A stretch of 64,000 nt of DNA, from positions 61,169 through 125,168 of the forward strand of contig JAVSML010024004.1 of NCBI GenBank assembly GCA_038503035.1, given 5' to 3'. Under the pieces are notes generated by a model that was given only the letters and a program-made list of their open reading frames with translations, did not search any database and had not been told where the DNA came from. Positions 13,330 to 26,599 of the stretch are shown piece by piece. The position numbers and the translations under genes were made by a program. Position 1 is the stretch's first letter, and each line of letters begins with the position of its first letter. The stretch is from Crocodylus rhombifer. Lineage: Eukaryota; Chordata; Crocodylia; Crocodylidae.

Positions 13330-14101
13330 TAGGGGTGTGCGAAGCTTCGGTTGCCCAGTTTGGAGGCCCAATCACCGAATTCGAATCAAATCAGGAGACA
13401 AAAAAGCCTCCGAATTGATTTGGAAAAGATTTGGAGATTCGGAAGGCAGTCTTGCAGGGGAACAGAAGCTGAGAAGAGGGATGAGGAGCAGGGGGAGAGA
13501 GACTGACATCTGTAGATGGCCAGTGACCGTGATCTTTCCCTGAGTCCCCTTCCAATCAGTGCTCTGAGGGAGGGACGTAGAAACAGCATATACGCTTCTG
13601 TCTGCAGTCTTTCCGTACATTTCATGAGCTGTTTTTGCCTGAGCAAAAGAGGGGCGGGCGGCTGGCCCAGAAACAGATGGGTGGGTGGAGGTCTAACTGG
13701 CATTGGGAAGGCCCCCTGTTACAGGCTACCATCCCTGCTGTTTTTATTGCACTGTGCCTTAGCACACACACAAAGTCACATGTCATGAGTTTTGCTTTCA
13801 GAAGCTTGAGGTGCAGTTTCCCAGAAACCCCTGCACCTATCTCCTTGAAACTTGGCAGGCCTCATGCCCTCAGAAGGGGCTACCATCCTGGGTGTTTTCA
13901 TCCAAATCTGCCAAAAAATGACGAAGTTAAAGGTATTTCAGTGATTTCCTATTATAGTCTATGGCCAAATCAGCAAATGTCTCTGAATTGGCGTCAAATC
14001 TTCCAAAGCCGATTTGGCCTAATCAGTTTGGGACAGTGATCCGAATCTCCGAATTGATCTCTGTCCTATGAATTGAGTATTTCCCTATTTGCACAGGCCT
14101 A
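13330..14101. mobile_element. DNA-transposon-like repeat with degenerate inverted ends
   Basis: The left end reads TAGGGGTGTGCGAAGCTTCGG, followed by several CGAATT/GATTCGG words. The right end has ATCCGAATCTCCGAATTGATC and finishes TTTGCACAGGCCTA, a degraded inverse of the left tip. The mirrored GAATTCG/CGAATTC words near both ends are the main evidence. Flanks AGCTACAC and CTACAAAC are only a weak candidate for an 8-bp duplication. No transposase is recognisable. Confidence 0.5.
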
Positions 14102-15014
14102 CTACAAACTCCCCTTCCCTTTTCCCGCTTCTGCTTCTTGTCCCCAGCTCTGGGTGTGGGACAGGGCAGGATGTGCTGAGGGAGCCTAAGGCCTGGGGGT
14201 TTGGGGGTAGTCCCACATGGCACAGTGCAGTAGGTGAGGGGGGCCACACAGAGTGGCTTAAGTCTTCTGCCAACTCACTGTCTTACAGAATAGACAGCAC
14301 CTGAATTTTAAGGGTTAGAAACAAGCAGAAAAACTGTTCAGGCCTTCTTTATAATTCATAAGAAGCAGGAAAGGGCTAGAACCCTGGGAAAGTTGCTTTT
14401 TTAAATTAAGCAAATGAAAACACAAACATAAGTAATTAAGTATGCGGAGAAACAGACTGGGTGGTTTAGTTGGAAAATCTGCAGAACAGTATGTTCATTT
14501 AACTATGTCAAGAATTAAACAAAGTATGACTCCAATAATCACTTTTCTGAATTAAGACAACTAGGATCGATTAAAATTGAGTATCTAGAGTATTTTCTAG
14601 GCTAATCAATAATATTCATGGGAAGTGCATCTGTGAAGCAGGGTGGGTCACCAGTTGGCTTTCCTTCAACCCAGCAATCCAGTTGCTTCTAGAAGGGAAT
14701 GGAAGGCAACTGCCATCACCTTGTCCTCTCTTCCACCCCACCCCATTCCCTTCCTAACCAAGAGTCTGGTGGTGCATGGCACCTTGTGCGTTTGGCTGTT
14801 AAATGTTCTTTAGATTGCACATTTTGTCTTGTTACTTTTGTTTCATAGATTCCTAGTATGTGTTAATGTAAAAAGAAAAAACCCCCTGAATAACTGCTCC
14901 CCATTTTATGTTTTAAGTATTTGATTTACTTTGCCTGACCCTCCTGTGTGTATGATGATTGCCACAAAGGAATGATGCTGTTCACTTGACAGACAAGCTC
15001 TGTTTGTTGTATAG

Positions 15015-15597
15015 GTTGGCTTGTCCCCTGAAGCCCGGGATCAGATGAGAAAGATGCTGTGTCAGAAGGAGTCTAATTACATTCGTCTCAGAAGGGCTAA
15101 AATGGACAAAACAATGTTTGTAAAGATTAAGACTCTTGGGGTTGGAGCATTTGGAGAAGTCTGCCTAGCAAGAAAAGTGGACACTAATGCTTTATATGCA
15201 ACGAAAACCTTGCGGAAGAAAGATGTGCTCCTTCGGAACCAAGTTGCTCACGTTAAAGCTGAGCGTGATATCCTTGCAGAGGCTGATAATGAGTGGGTGG
15301 TTCGCCTATATTATTCATTCCAAGATAAAGACAACTTGTATTTTGTAATGGACTACATTCCAGGAGGCGATATGATGAGTCTTTTAATTAGAATGGGTGT
15401 CTTTCCAGAAAACCTGGCACGGTTTTATACTGCAGAGCTCACCTGTGCGGTTGAAAGTGTTCATAAGATGGGTTTTATTCACCGGGACATTAAACCCGAT
15501 AACATTTTGATCGATCGCGATGGTCATATCAAACTGACTGACTTCGGGCTTTGTACAGGTTTTCGATGGACCCATGATTCCAAATACTACCAGAGTG
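15015..15597 (+). CDS. LATS1: LATS1 coding exon: end of the regulatory helix and N-lobe to DFG of the kinase domain
   Basis: Acceptor TTGTATAG precedes V-G-L-S-P-E-A-R-D-Q. The MOB1-binding region continues (QMRKMLCQKESNYIRLRRAK). The AGC-family (NDR/LATS) kinase domain then begins: glycine loop GVGAFG at 15,138-15,155, the ATP-binding lysine in YATKTLRKK, catalytic HRD at 15,480-15,488 and metal-binding DFG at 15,540-15,548. All key residues are intact. The exon ends with one base of a split Gly codon (QSG) before donor GTAAGA at 15,598. Confidence 0.97.
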
Positions 15598-16845
15598 GTA
15601 AGAGAAATACATGAGGTTGTTTTGGTTACCTGAACTGATGTCATTCCATGCTGATAGATGAATAATAAAAAAGAGTGATTGTGACAGTTTTCATCTAAAA
15701 GTCAGAACACCCGTCGCTGTAATATTTGGGTACCAACAAAATTATGTAACCAGTGTTTAGTTGTACCAAAATATATCATTGCATACCTCATTCCTGGAAG
15801 AGAAGGGGATCAGTTATACTGATATTACTATGTGTAGGTGAGGGGTTTTATACTAGAAATCATGTCCCTAACCAGAAACTTCCTTGGCCTTGATCCAGTT
15901 AATTTTTAAATCAGGAGGTAGGCTCATAATGCAGTTCAGTATTTTGAATATTTTACCCAAGAGTTGTCATGTCTCCAACGTGTTGCTCGTATATAACAAA
16001 CGTCCTGATTGATTCTCTTCTTACAAGTTTAGAGCCTACTACACAGTTTATAAAATATAGTATAGAGGTCAGTGACCCATGGCTTGCAGAGCAGATCTAG
16101 CCTGTTGAGGTAGGGGGCTTTTCAGCATTTTGGCAATAAGGAGCTTTACCAATGTGGTGGCCAGGTGACAGGGCGAGGCAGTGGCAGGGGAAGCAGTGAC
16201 TGCAGCTGTTGCGCTGGTGGTGGCGGCATAGGCCACATTGCAAGTGGCCCTGTGCTCCTAAATATTGTTGAGCCCTGTTATACAGGGGATTTGCAGAGAT
16301 TTTTTGCTTCTTGCAGAGCAGAATGGATTTAACAATCTTCAGTTGCCATCTCATCCTTGCCCCACTTTAATATGGAAAAGAAGATGAGATTTGGGCTTTG
16401 CCCTTTAAAAATTATTTATCCCCCCCCCACCCAGCTCCCCCAAAATTATTTTGATTCAAAGTTCAACTTTAAAAACAAAACAAAAACAGCTTCCCAGCAG
16501 AGCGCACAGACCTGTATTCTAAGTCTTCTGGAGCAGGGGTTAGCAACATATGTGCCCAAGGTTGGATTTGTGGGTGTGGTGGAAAGCAGCAGTAGGGAAA
16601 AGCTGAGTCAGAACATCAGCCCACCTTGTACCCAAGTCTGGCTCTTTCAGCTCACAGCTCTTGAAAAGTTGCTGACCTCTGCTTTACAGGTTCATGCTCA
16701 TCAGTTTCATTTTCAAAATGCTGGGCTTCATTAAGAAAGATTTTTTTCCTCATAAAGCAGAAACAAAAAATTGAGAAACATGGGTTTAATTGAGAACCTG
16801 GGTAAAAACCCCCACTATGTTAACGTCTTTATTATAATTTTGCAG
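15598..16845 (+). other. LATS1 intron within the kinase domain
   Basis: 1.25 kb intron. A miniature hAT-like element occupies 16,534-16,681. A short C-tract lies near 16,422. Nothing else was recognised. Confidence 0.85.
16534..16681. mobile_element. Miniature hAT-like element (MITE), 148 bp
   Basis: The left end is CAGGGGTTAGCAAC and the right end is GTTGCTGACCTCTG, which are imperfect inverted repeats of the CAGGGGTTGGCAAC type common to nonautonomous hAT elements. The flanking 8-mers TTCTGGAG and CTTTACAG agree at only four positions, so the target duplication is not convincing. There is no coding capacity. Confidence 0.7.
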
Positions 16846-17028
16846 GTGATCATCCACGTCAAGACAGTATGGATTTCAGTAATGAATGGGGTGATCCAGC
16901 CAGTTGCAGGTGTGGAGATAGACTTAAACCACTTGAGCGTAGGGCAGCACGCCAGCATCAACGCTGTTTGGCACATTCACTTGTTGGAACACCTAATTAT
17001 ATTGCACCAGAAGTACTGTTGCGAACAG
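16846..17028 (+). CDS. LATS1: LATS1 coding exon: activation segment
   Basis: The exon completes Gly and reads D-H-P-R-Q-D-S-M-D-F-S-N-E-W-G. This is the long insert before the activation loop that is typical of NDR/LATS kinases, including the basic stretch RLKPLERRAARQHQRC. The activation-loop serine (LAHSLVGTPNYIAPE, equivalent to human Ser909) is codon 16,977-16,979, and the APE motif follows. The exon ends with one base of a split Gly codon. Donor GTAGGT at 17,029 keeps the phase with the next exon. Confidence 0.96.
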
Positions 17029-17224
17029 GTAGGTAAATCTTCCTTAGTTCCATCACTCTGCAGAATGACTGATGTCCAAACATTTTGCTGATGCATTCTG
17101 AAGATCAGTACTTTTTCACAGGAAATAGCAATGTTTTGCCAAAAATTGATATCAATGCCTTATTAATGTGGATATATGAAAGAAAACGAGAGAGGAGTTC
17201 TGCAGGTGTTCTGTTATACTTTAA

Positions 17225-19287
<2,063 letters not shown>

Positions 19288-19794
19288 GTTATCAATTGGC
19301 AAACAGCTCTTCATATTCCACCCCAAGCTAAGTTGACTCCAGAGGCATCTGACCTTATTATAAAACTCTGCCGAGGGCCAGAAGACCGCTTGGGCAAGAA
19401 TGGTGCAGATGAAATAAAAGTGCATCCGTTTTTTAAAACTATTGATTTTTCAAGTGATTTGCGACGGCAGCCTGCTTTCTACATTCCCAAAATTGCTTAT
19501 CCAACAGACACATCAAATTTTGATCCAGTTGATCCAGATAAGTTATGGAGTGATGATAAGGAAGGGAATGTAAATGACACCCTTAATGGATGGTACAAAA
19601 ATGGGAAACATCCTGAACATGCTTTTTATGAGTTCACATTCCGAAGGTTTTTTGATGATAATGGCTACCCTTACAATAATCCAAAGCCCATTGAATATGA
19701 ATACAGTAATCCACGAAACTTGGAACAGCAGTCAGATGACGACGATGGACAGGCAGGCAAAGGGGTTCAAAATCGTGATCTAGTTTATGTTTAA
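19288..19794 (+). CDS. LATS1: LATS1 terminal coding exon: kinase C-terminus and hydrophobic motif
   Basis: The exon begins V-I-N-W-Q-T-A-L-H in phase 0 and ends with TAA at 19,792-19,794. It encodes the end of the kinase domain (EDRLGKNGADEIKVHPFF) and the AGC C-terminal extension. The hydrophobic motif EFTFRRFFDDNGYP is included, with its regulatory threonine (human Thr1079 equivalent, target of MST1/2) at codon 19,636-19,638. The C-terminus N-R-D-L-V-Y-V matches the family. The acidic QQSDDDDGQ segment before it varies between species. Confidence 0.97.
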   Translation, partial: VINWQTALHIPPQAKLTPEASDLIIKLCRGPEDRLGKNGADEIKVHPFFKTIDFSSDLRRQPAFYIPKIAYPTDTSNFDPVDPDKLWSDDKEGNVNDTLNGWYKNGKHPEHAFYEFTFRRFFDDNGYPYNNPKPIEYEYSNPRNLEQQSDDDDGQAGKGVQNRDLVYV

Positions 19795-20709
19795 CAGCAA
19801 AGTTGAAAATGATTTAACTGAATGTTTTTTGCAGTTAGCATTTTTTAAAATGCTTCTCAATAAGAGAATTGATAGAAGGTTGCTAGGGTGAATATGTGCA
19901 CGTTTAAAAGAAAAATTTTATGATAGAATATTTTTGTTCTCTGCACATTGTTTCCCTCAAATGCAGGAAACTCCATTTCAAACATTAATTTATTCCAGCA
20001 TTATGATCATTTTAATTTAGAAAAGAATTGAAGTTAGAAAAAAATAAATTATGTACCAAATTTTATTATCAATTCTTTGTACTCGAAGTACTCAAAATAG
20101 GAGAGTGATTTCTTTAAAAGGAGATGCCTGTTATCTATTTGTACATATGCTAAATAATTTAAAACAAAAAAATTTCCCTTTTGTTCCAGTTTTTTTAATG
20201 ACAATTCTGCCTTGTGTTGACCAAATACAGAACATTATGCTTACAAAGCAATCTGATTTATCTGACACAAGTCTGCTTTGCTTTGTCTTCCCACAATATT
20301 CACCCCATTCTACGTAAAATAAGCCATTTCCCTGGTAAGTATTCCCTGTGCCCTACAGTAACTGCACAGTTCACAGCTTTGAAACGAAGAAGTGACAGTC
20401 TTGGACAAAATATGACTATAAATGCTAAAGTGTTAAATTTGTGGAGGTTTTATTTGTATTTAACTTAAATGACTTTTAAAATAACTGAATTTAGGGCACT
20501 GTGGTACTCTAGAACTAGCGTGAGTGCTTAATACTAATTTAGCTTTCTTCCTATGGGCAGCCCTTAAAAGATGTGGCGGGAATTAAGTTTTTGGGGTTTT
20601 TTTCTAAAAATTTATACTGAAACTCTGCAGTCTCATTTCTGATTGAAATGAAGTTGTAAAGTCTGTAAAAACTTTATAGCTTGGGGGGAAATTATAGCTT
20701 GAAAAATTA

Positions 20710-20869
20710 AAAATGGTTCTGTTGCTTGTCCCAGCCTTTGAGTTAGTGAAGAGGAAATACTGAGAACATGCATTGTGGCTTTTGAGATTTTATATATAAG
20801 CCACAATGCATGTTCTCAGTATTTCCTCTTCACTAACTCAAAAGCTGGGACAAGCAACAGAACCATTTT
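20710..20869. repeat. Near-perfect inverted repeat (foldback): 72-bp arms, 16-nt spacer
   Basis: The left arm, 20,710-20,781, begins AAAATGGTTCTGTTGCTTG. The right arm, 20,798-20,869, is its reverse complement at 71 of 72 positions, with one C/A mismatch. The 16-nt spacer is AT-rich. In RNA this would form an almost continuous 72-bp stem within the LATS1 3' UTR. I see no matching terminal motif of a known transposon family and no clear target duplication. Confidence 0.95.
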
Positions 20870-22236
20870 ATATATATAATTTCTTATTTTTTATTTTTTT
20901 TTGGCTGGGAAAACCAATTTCATTTGTTAGACTTCTAACCAATGGGAAACACTACTATACAGGTGCCTGGCAACAAACTTGATAGAGAGATATATCACCC
21001 TATACAAGCTGTCTGTGTTTTCATCATTCCATGTCTGGTGCCTCATCCTTCACAGCCTAATTCAAAGCAGAACAGTCTGTGGTGCTTTGTATGCTGAAGG
21101 CTGCATCTGCTATCATAGTACTGTTCTGAATGCTGGTTTCATTGTGTTAAGGAAACAGCTAAGCAGAAGTCTTAGAATCAGTCTATAGCTGTAACATTAA
21201 TGAGTGTTGGATGGCTATAAGCAGCAGGCCCATCCACAAGAAAGGTGGTTTCTATAGGTGAGGGCGGAAAAGACCTCTTTCTCTTCCATAGCTAACCACT
21301 TGGTGGGGAGAAGAGGAAAATGCCAGTGCATTTATTTTTAGGTTAAAATAAAAATCCCTGCTGTTTTGGCACCAGCGGGAACAAACTTCCCATCTTCTAA
21401 TACTCATCATGCATCTCTAGGCATTAATACTTCTTGTTTACTGTGATCCAGGCCATTGTACTAGCATTCTGACCTCATTAAGTATCATGAAACCACCATT
21501 CAGAACTTGTAGCAAGTAGGACTACACGTAGCCCTATGGTGCTATCATAGGTAAATGTCTTTAAGAGGAGAGTCCTATTTTTTTCTGGTTTCTTCTGCTG
21601 TGAAGGAGCTCTCTTGTTGAAAAGACATTTATGTAACAACATTTTTTTTGGTTCTTTTTAATAAAAAGGTAACTTTTTTCTATAATCTAAGAGGGCATGG
21701 ATCTGTAAAACATAATTCATGTCCTGTGTGCCTATCTTAAATACAGCTGTTCTATCTCACCAACTCTAATATTCATCATGTTTAGTTTTTACATAGTAAA
21801 ATGGATGCAATGTATAAATACTCAAGCATTTTATATGCTCATAAATACAAGCTTTCTTTCAAAATAAACTATTTAAAAAATCTTCATAATAGTGACAGGT
21901 GTTCCATTAAAAACTGGCAATTTTGATCTCTACTTGCAGTTACTGGTTAAAAACAATTTAGCCAATTTTTCGTTGTTTGTTGACTCCTAAAAATGTCCTA
22001 GAAAAGAATGTCTGGTCTAATTAACCATATCATTTTAATGATTATCAAAACACATTTCTCTTTTCCCAGTCCATCAAGGTCTACAATGCAAAATGAGAAT
22101 GCTTTATTAAATTGATTAACTGAGATTTTAAGTTAGTATGCAGGTTACTGAGATAAGTACTATTCTGCTGTTTTGGAATACTTACTGATATATAAAAGGG
22201 GAGTTGGGTCTAGAACCCCTGCTGGGCCCGCAAAGC

Positions 22237-22274
<38 letters not shown>
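22237..22274. repeat. (TTG)n microsatellite
   Basis: About twelve to thirteen tandem TTG units in the presumed LATS1 3' UTR. A leucine-rich open frame through this tract is an artefact of the repeat. Confidence 0.95.
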
Positions 22275-22577
22275 ACCTGGCATTACACTTCTGATGCTCC
22301 TACTTTCTGAACTTTGTGGTCTAGATGCTGCAGTAATTGATGCATGCATTTCTCTCCTGGATATCCAAGTTCACGACAGAAAATCTGCTCTAGGAAAATT
22401 TAAAATATTCTCATAAGCCATTTTGATGCAAAGCTCTCCAATATGCTCTTCTGCTGCCATGTATGGAGCCCCATTGACTTCACTGTAATTCCAGACATGG
22501 ATCTAAGGCACATTGTGATCCTTAGTATCTATTGTTTACTGTATGGCTATTTCAGTCCTTCACAATGTTTGCTCAAA

Positions 22578-22760
22578 CAGTGGTTTTCAACATTTTCATT
22601 TGCGGACCCCGAACAAATTCTGAATGGAAGTGTGAACCTCTTTGAATTATCAATCAAAAGTACATGAATACCCCAACTTATAACAGCCATCTTTCACAAA
22701 CCCCTTAGATATAGACTGTGGACCACCAAGGGTCTGCAAACTACAGGTTGGAAACCACTG
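22578..22760. mobile_element. Miniature hAT-like element, 183 bp
   Basis: The left end CAGTGGTTTTCAAC and the right end GTTGGAAACCACTG are near-perfect inverted repeats, of the CAGTGGTTCTCAAC type seen in nonautonomous hAT elements. The flanks TGCTCAAA and ATCTAACA agree at four of eight positions, so any target duplication has decayed. The element lies within the presumed LATS1 3' UTR. Confidence 0.75.
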
Positions 22761-23703
22761 ATCTAACACCTTCCAGAGTATTGTAATGTAGGTTTATTCC
22801 TATTGTGGGACCAGTTCATGCTGATAATGAACACTAATAATGAGCAGCTGTGAGATTCTGTAATCAGAAATCTTAGTTCAGCCTTTTTTCAAATTAAATG
22901 TTTTTACTTGTAAAGAATTAAAATTGAGTCATGGTTTGTCTTGTATTTGCTCCCCATGTATACATATAAATTGTATTTATAAAATGTTCTATAATCATGT
23001 AACTGTATTGTAAATACTGTTCTGATGTATTGTTCAATGACGTTCTATCCTAGGGCAGGCCCTCTTGCTGTATCTTTTTCTGTCTCTGTTTTTGTAATAG
23101 AAGCTATAGAATATATGACTAGAAAGTCACTTCAAGACTGACTTAAAATCTTACCGTCTGCTGTTGCAAAATGAAAAGCTGTGAGTGGGAATGATTTGTT
23201 TGAACTTCTTCAATGTTATTTTAGCTATTAGGGAATGCAATGGGTGGGTTCTTAGATGCTGCTGTGGTTACCCAAGGTACCATTAGACTTGTTTCAGATG
23301 CCTTTGGTATTTAAAGTAAGACCTTTAATCTGTTTGCTTTATGTCAACCAAAGCAAAGACATAGTAAGTTTGAGTTGTCATAATGGTAAAAAAATTTTAG
23401 CGCCTTAAGATGCTTTGTGTAAAGGCACTATACAAGTTTACTTTTCTGTTGTATTTGGGAGAAGGGTGTGTGGGTGTGTATACTGTCTTTTGTATCATAA
23501 ACATTCTGCTGACAAAACACTACAACTTTATAAAAGGGCTTTGAATGAAGAGAAGGAATTATAGCCTTGGCAGACAGTATAATTCATCTTTTTTATTTCT
23601 GAATGTAATAGCTATTGGTAAGCAGTGACATTCCCTCTGAGTGTTTTCTGAATCTGTTTCTACTTCCTGAATATCCGTTTCTTAGTGTAACATCTCCTGG
23701 GAT

Positions 23704-23713
23704 AATAAATAAA
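23704..23713 (+). terminator. Candidate LATS1 polyadenylation signal
   Basis: Two overlapping AATAAA hexamers. They were chosen because no later AATAAA cluster precedes the tRNA/CpG region at a distance typical of LATS1 3' UTRs. Other signals could be used. Confidence 0.35.
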
Positions 23714-26488
23714 ATACAATTAGATTTTTCTTTATGCAAAGTGGAAAGCAAATTCTTGTACTGCTAATCAAATACAATTTGATATTGTTTAAAAGTTGCT
23801 GGTCTTCCTCTGTTTTCTTGCTTACCTGTGAATAGCATTACTACAGCTCTTTACTGTTGAACCAAAGCATCACCATGTAGCAAGGATAGGGATATTGCTG
23901 TATTCCAGGATCTGACATTAGTTTCTGACCCCTGTACTGCAACTTGTCACTTGCAATTTATATTGCTCATCTCTTCCTTTTCCCACTTGAAAACAATCAA
24001 GATTACCATGCTTCAGTTCTACTAATTGTCTCCTGTAGATCATCACTAAGCCACTGCTTTTTGTGAAGGTACAGCATTATGTTAGTATTCCTGTATTAGA
24101 AATGCTATTTAAAACAGCGTTGGATTTTTTCTTTTGAAAAAGTCTTCTACTAAGGGCCTTAAAAATGTAAACAGAGACTTAATATGCATGCTTTTCAAGA
24201 AGATATATTCTGTACTAATTCCTCCAATTGATTTGCTTGCTGGCAGGAAGTGAAATGCAGCTATAGTTTTGTTCATTGATGGCTGGTGAAAGGTTATCCT
24301 TTTTCCAAGAGGTCAGACTGAGTCAAAATACAAATTCTGGATTTCAAAATAAGTTATTGGAGTTTTAGAAACATGCATTTATAGCTGTAGTTTGTAGGGA
24401 AATCCATACAGTGAATACCTGTCTGTTTGTTTGAGTTTTTTGTTTGTTTTTTTAAAGAAAAAAAAATCCCTGTCTGTCTAGGTTGAGACTAGGACTAAAA
24501 TATTATTCAAGTTGTTGAACAAAAACATTCTTACCGATGTCTTGGGGTAAGAATTTATCTTCTGGTGGCTGTTTCAATTCAGCTTAGAGCTTGAGTTTTA
24601 TTGCCTTGGCTGAGTTGTTTTTCTCCCTAGTGGACTGTCAAGAGTCTCCTGTAAACCTAACCTTTTGGATCCTGCATGCTACTAAGTGACCTGTGTCTGA
24701 GTAGTTATAAATTGTTTGCTCTCTTCCTAGATCATTCAGGTTCTTTTCCCAGGTGAAAACTTTATCTAACATGGTCCCCCTTGACATCCTGAAACTAGTG
24801 CATCAGGTCCCCCAATACTTCTTGCACGCTCTCCTAGGAGTTCAGACTTGAATACCCCAGTTCCATGTGGGAACTATGAGCCAAAGCAAGTGAATACTTA
24901 CTTGTGCTTTGCAAGGGAATGTCTTAATTATGCCTAGGTTTTAAACTTAGTGCAAGAGAGATTTATGGTTATTTACATAACAAACTGAAGAGGTGTCTCA
25001 CCCCTCATTCTGGTCAGAGGTTTGTCTCCTACTGAAGGTACACTCTTGTTGCCAGCAATTGTTGATCCCTCTACATTGAATCTTTTCTCCTTATGCAGTG
25101 TGAGGTACCCATGCCCTAGCCAAACTGCTTGATTCAGAGCAGCTGGGGAAATTAATAAAAATTCAGACTGGCTCACTAACTTCTCTAGTTTTCTTAGACA
25201 CCTCAGGAGAGGTTTATAAGCTCAGGAGAGATGGTATATATAGTAATATATGATCAAATTGCCTCTCAAAGCTGGTGACAAATTAGTGTGTAGTTATAAA
25301 GATTACAGGTTTTTCAAAAATAATGATTCCTAACAATACTGATGCTGCTTGTTCCTGAAACACTGGATTCTGTGCTTCTGTGAATTTCAGTGTCGCAACA
25401 CTTTCTGTAACTTGGAGAGAAATTGGTGGAGAGACGAAGTTTATTTTACAAAACAACAAAAAACTGTTAAGACACTTTTTTTTCCTCTGGCACATATCCT
25501 GGAAAGGGAGAAGAGCGGTTGTTGCCTGATGTTAGAGTTGGCTGAAAATGATGTCACGCCAAAGCAAAGCACAGCACTTATTCTAAATAAATCTCTGTAC
25601 ATTGCAATTTAACAACCAATCAATTCTGGCCCCTGAATGAAGCTGGGAAGATTTCTGATCAAGCATCTGAATACCTTTCCATTGGAGAACCTGAGGTCAG
25701 GAGGACATTTTCTTTGGGATGAGTGTAAGAAGGGGTGAGGAATGTAATGCCCCGTCGCTCCAGTTGAACAAAATGGCATTTATTCTTCCGTGTCTTCAGG
25801 CAACTCTAGCGCTGATGCCCGTTTCCCCGGCTGGACGCAGCGCTTCCCACATGCGTGTCCTCCTGCGAGGAGCAGCCCACTCATTAGGGAAGCCCAGGAG
25901 GGAACGATGTCCCTAGCAATGCTCCAGCACGGATTAGGCCTTGCGCCCCCCTCCGCTGCCCCCTGCCCCAGGCCTGCGGGGTTTCAAATGTACTCGTTTC
26001 CAAATTCGGATGCGAGTCCGGCGACGTAACAACTGGTCCTATTGCGACGCAGTGCCCACAATGTTGTGTCCTGGTTGCGGGACAGTCTGTAGCAGCTCTT
26101 TAACATGCTCGGTTTCTCTTAGGTGGCGAGAGAGAAGAGTCGGGAGGAGTGGGGTTGGGGTAGGCAGGCGACAGTGCCACAGAGGGTCAACGGCACCACC
26201 GCACGGCTGCTGGTCCTCGCTCTTTAGGTTAGGTCGTCCCCTTTTCGGGCTCTACACTTCACCTAGCGCGGATGAAGGTGTTGCATACTTGCCACCCGTC
26301 ACCGGCCGGGGGGATCCTTTCCTGTGCAGTGACGGATGCTGATTCCGCGGAGCACCTCAGCAGAACCTGGGGCAGGTGCGGGGTGGGCAGCAAAGGTAGA
26401 ATCTCACCCCCTTTATAGTAGTATAACATTGTGAAAGCAGGGGTCAACTACCCTCAGGGAGGGCTCCGGCACACTATTTTTCAGAGCT
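23714..26488. other. LATS1-KATNA1 intergenic sequence
   Basis: Mostly AT-rich to about 25.7 kb. It then becomes GC- and CpG-richer from about 25.75 kb, merging toward the tRNA gene and CpG island. I see no exon, RNA gene or recognisable transposon in it. Open frames at 25.7-26.4 kb arise from raised GC content. Confidence 0.7.
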
Positions 26489-26559
26489 GCATTGGTGGTT
26501 CAGTGGTAGAATTCTCGCCTGCCACGCGGGAGGCCCGGGTTCGATTCCCGGCCAATGCA
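26489..26559 (+). tRNA. tRNA-Gly-GCC: tRNA-Gly (anticodon GCC)
   Basis: A 71-nt cloverleaf. The acceptor stem GCATTGG pairs with CCAATGC. The A box TGGTTCAGTGG lies at 26,496-26,506 and the B box GGTTCGATTCC at 26,538-26,548. The anticodon loop CTGCCAC gives GCC at 26,521-26,523, and stem CTCGC pairs with GCGGG (one U-G pair). The final A is base 73 and CCA is not encoded, as in eukaryotic nuclear genes. A T5 Pol III terminator follows within 10 nt. All stems are intact, so it looks like a functional gene rather than a tRNA-derived SINE. It sits just upstream of the KATNA1 CpG island on the same strand. Confidence 0.97.
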
Positions 26560-26567
26560 ACATCGCC

Positions 26568-26572
26568 TTTTT
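26568..26572 (+). terminator. Pol III T-run terminator of tRNA-Gly
   Basis: A run of five T, 8 nt downstream of the mature tRNA end, as expected for RNA polymerase III release. Confidence 0.85.
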
Positions 26573-26578
26573 CCACTT

Positions 26579-26595
26579 CCCCCCCCCCCCCCCCC
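26579..26595. repeat. Poly(C) tract, 17 nt
   Basis: An uninterrupted C homopolymer directly after the tRNA terminator. Its length is likely polymorphic or error-prone in the assembly. Confidence 0.9.
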
Positions 26596-26599
26596 GCAT

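Larger units (their letters stand above)
7900..15014 (+). other. LATS1 intron upstream of the kinase exons
   Basis: 7.1 kb intron. It contains a CR1 LINE fragment (about 11,246-12,080) and a DNA-transposon-like repeat (about 13,330-14,101). Sequence at about 10,900-11,245 and 12,880-13,220 has the flavour of an older decayed LINE, but I cannot name a family. No other structure was recognised. Confidence 0.8.
19795..23713 (+). other. LATS1: LATS1 3' untranslated region (3' limit approximate)
   Basis: AT-rich sequence with no further coding exon. LATS1 mRNAs in other vertebrates are known for 3' UTRs of several kilobases, so I place the end tentatively at the overlapping AATAAA signals at 23,704-23,713. 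Upstream AATAAA words may also be used. Inside lie the 72-bp foldback at 20,710-20,869, a TTG microsatellite at 22,237-22,274 and a short hAT-like element at 22,578-22,760. The exact end cannot be fixed without transcript data. Confidence 0.55.

Noticed and set aside
22204..22416. Leucine-rich 70-codon frame resembling a signal peptide
   Set aside because: The leucine run comes from the (TTG)n microsatellite.
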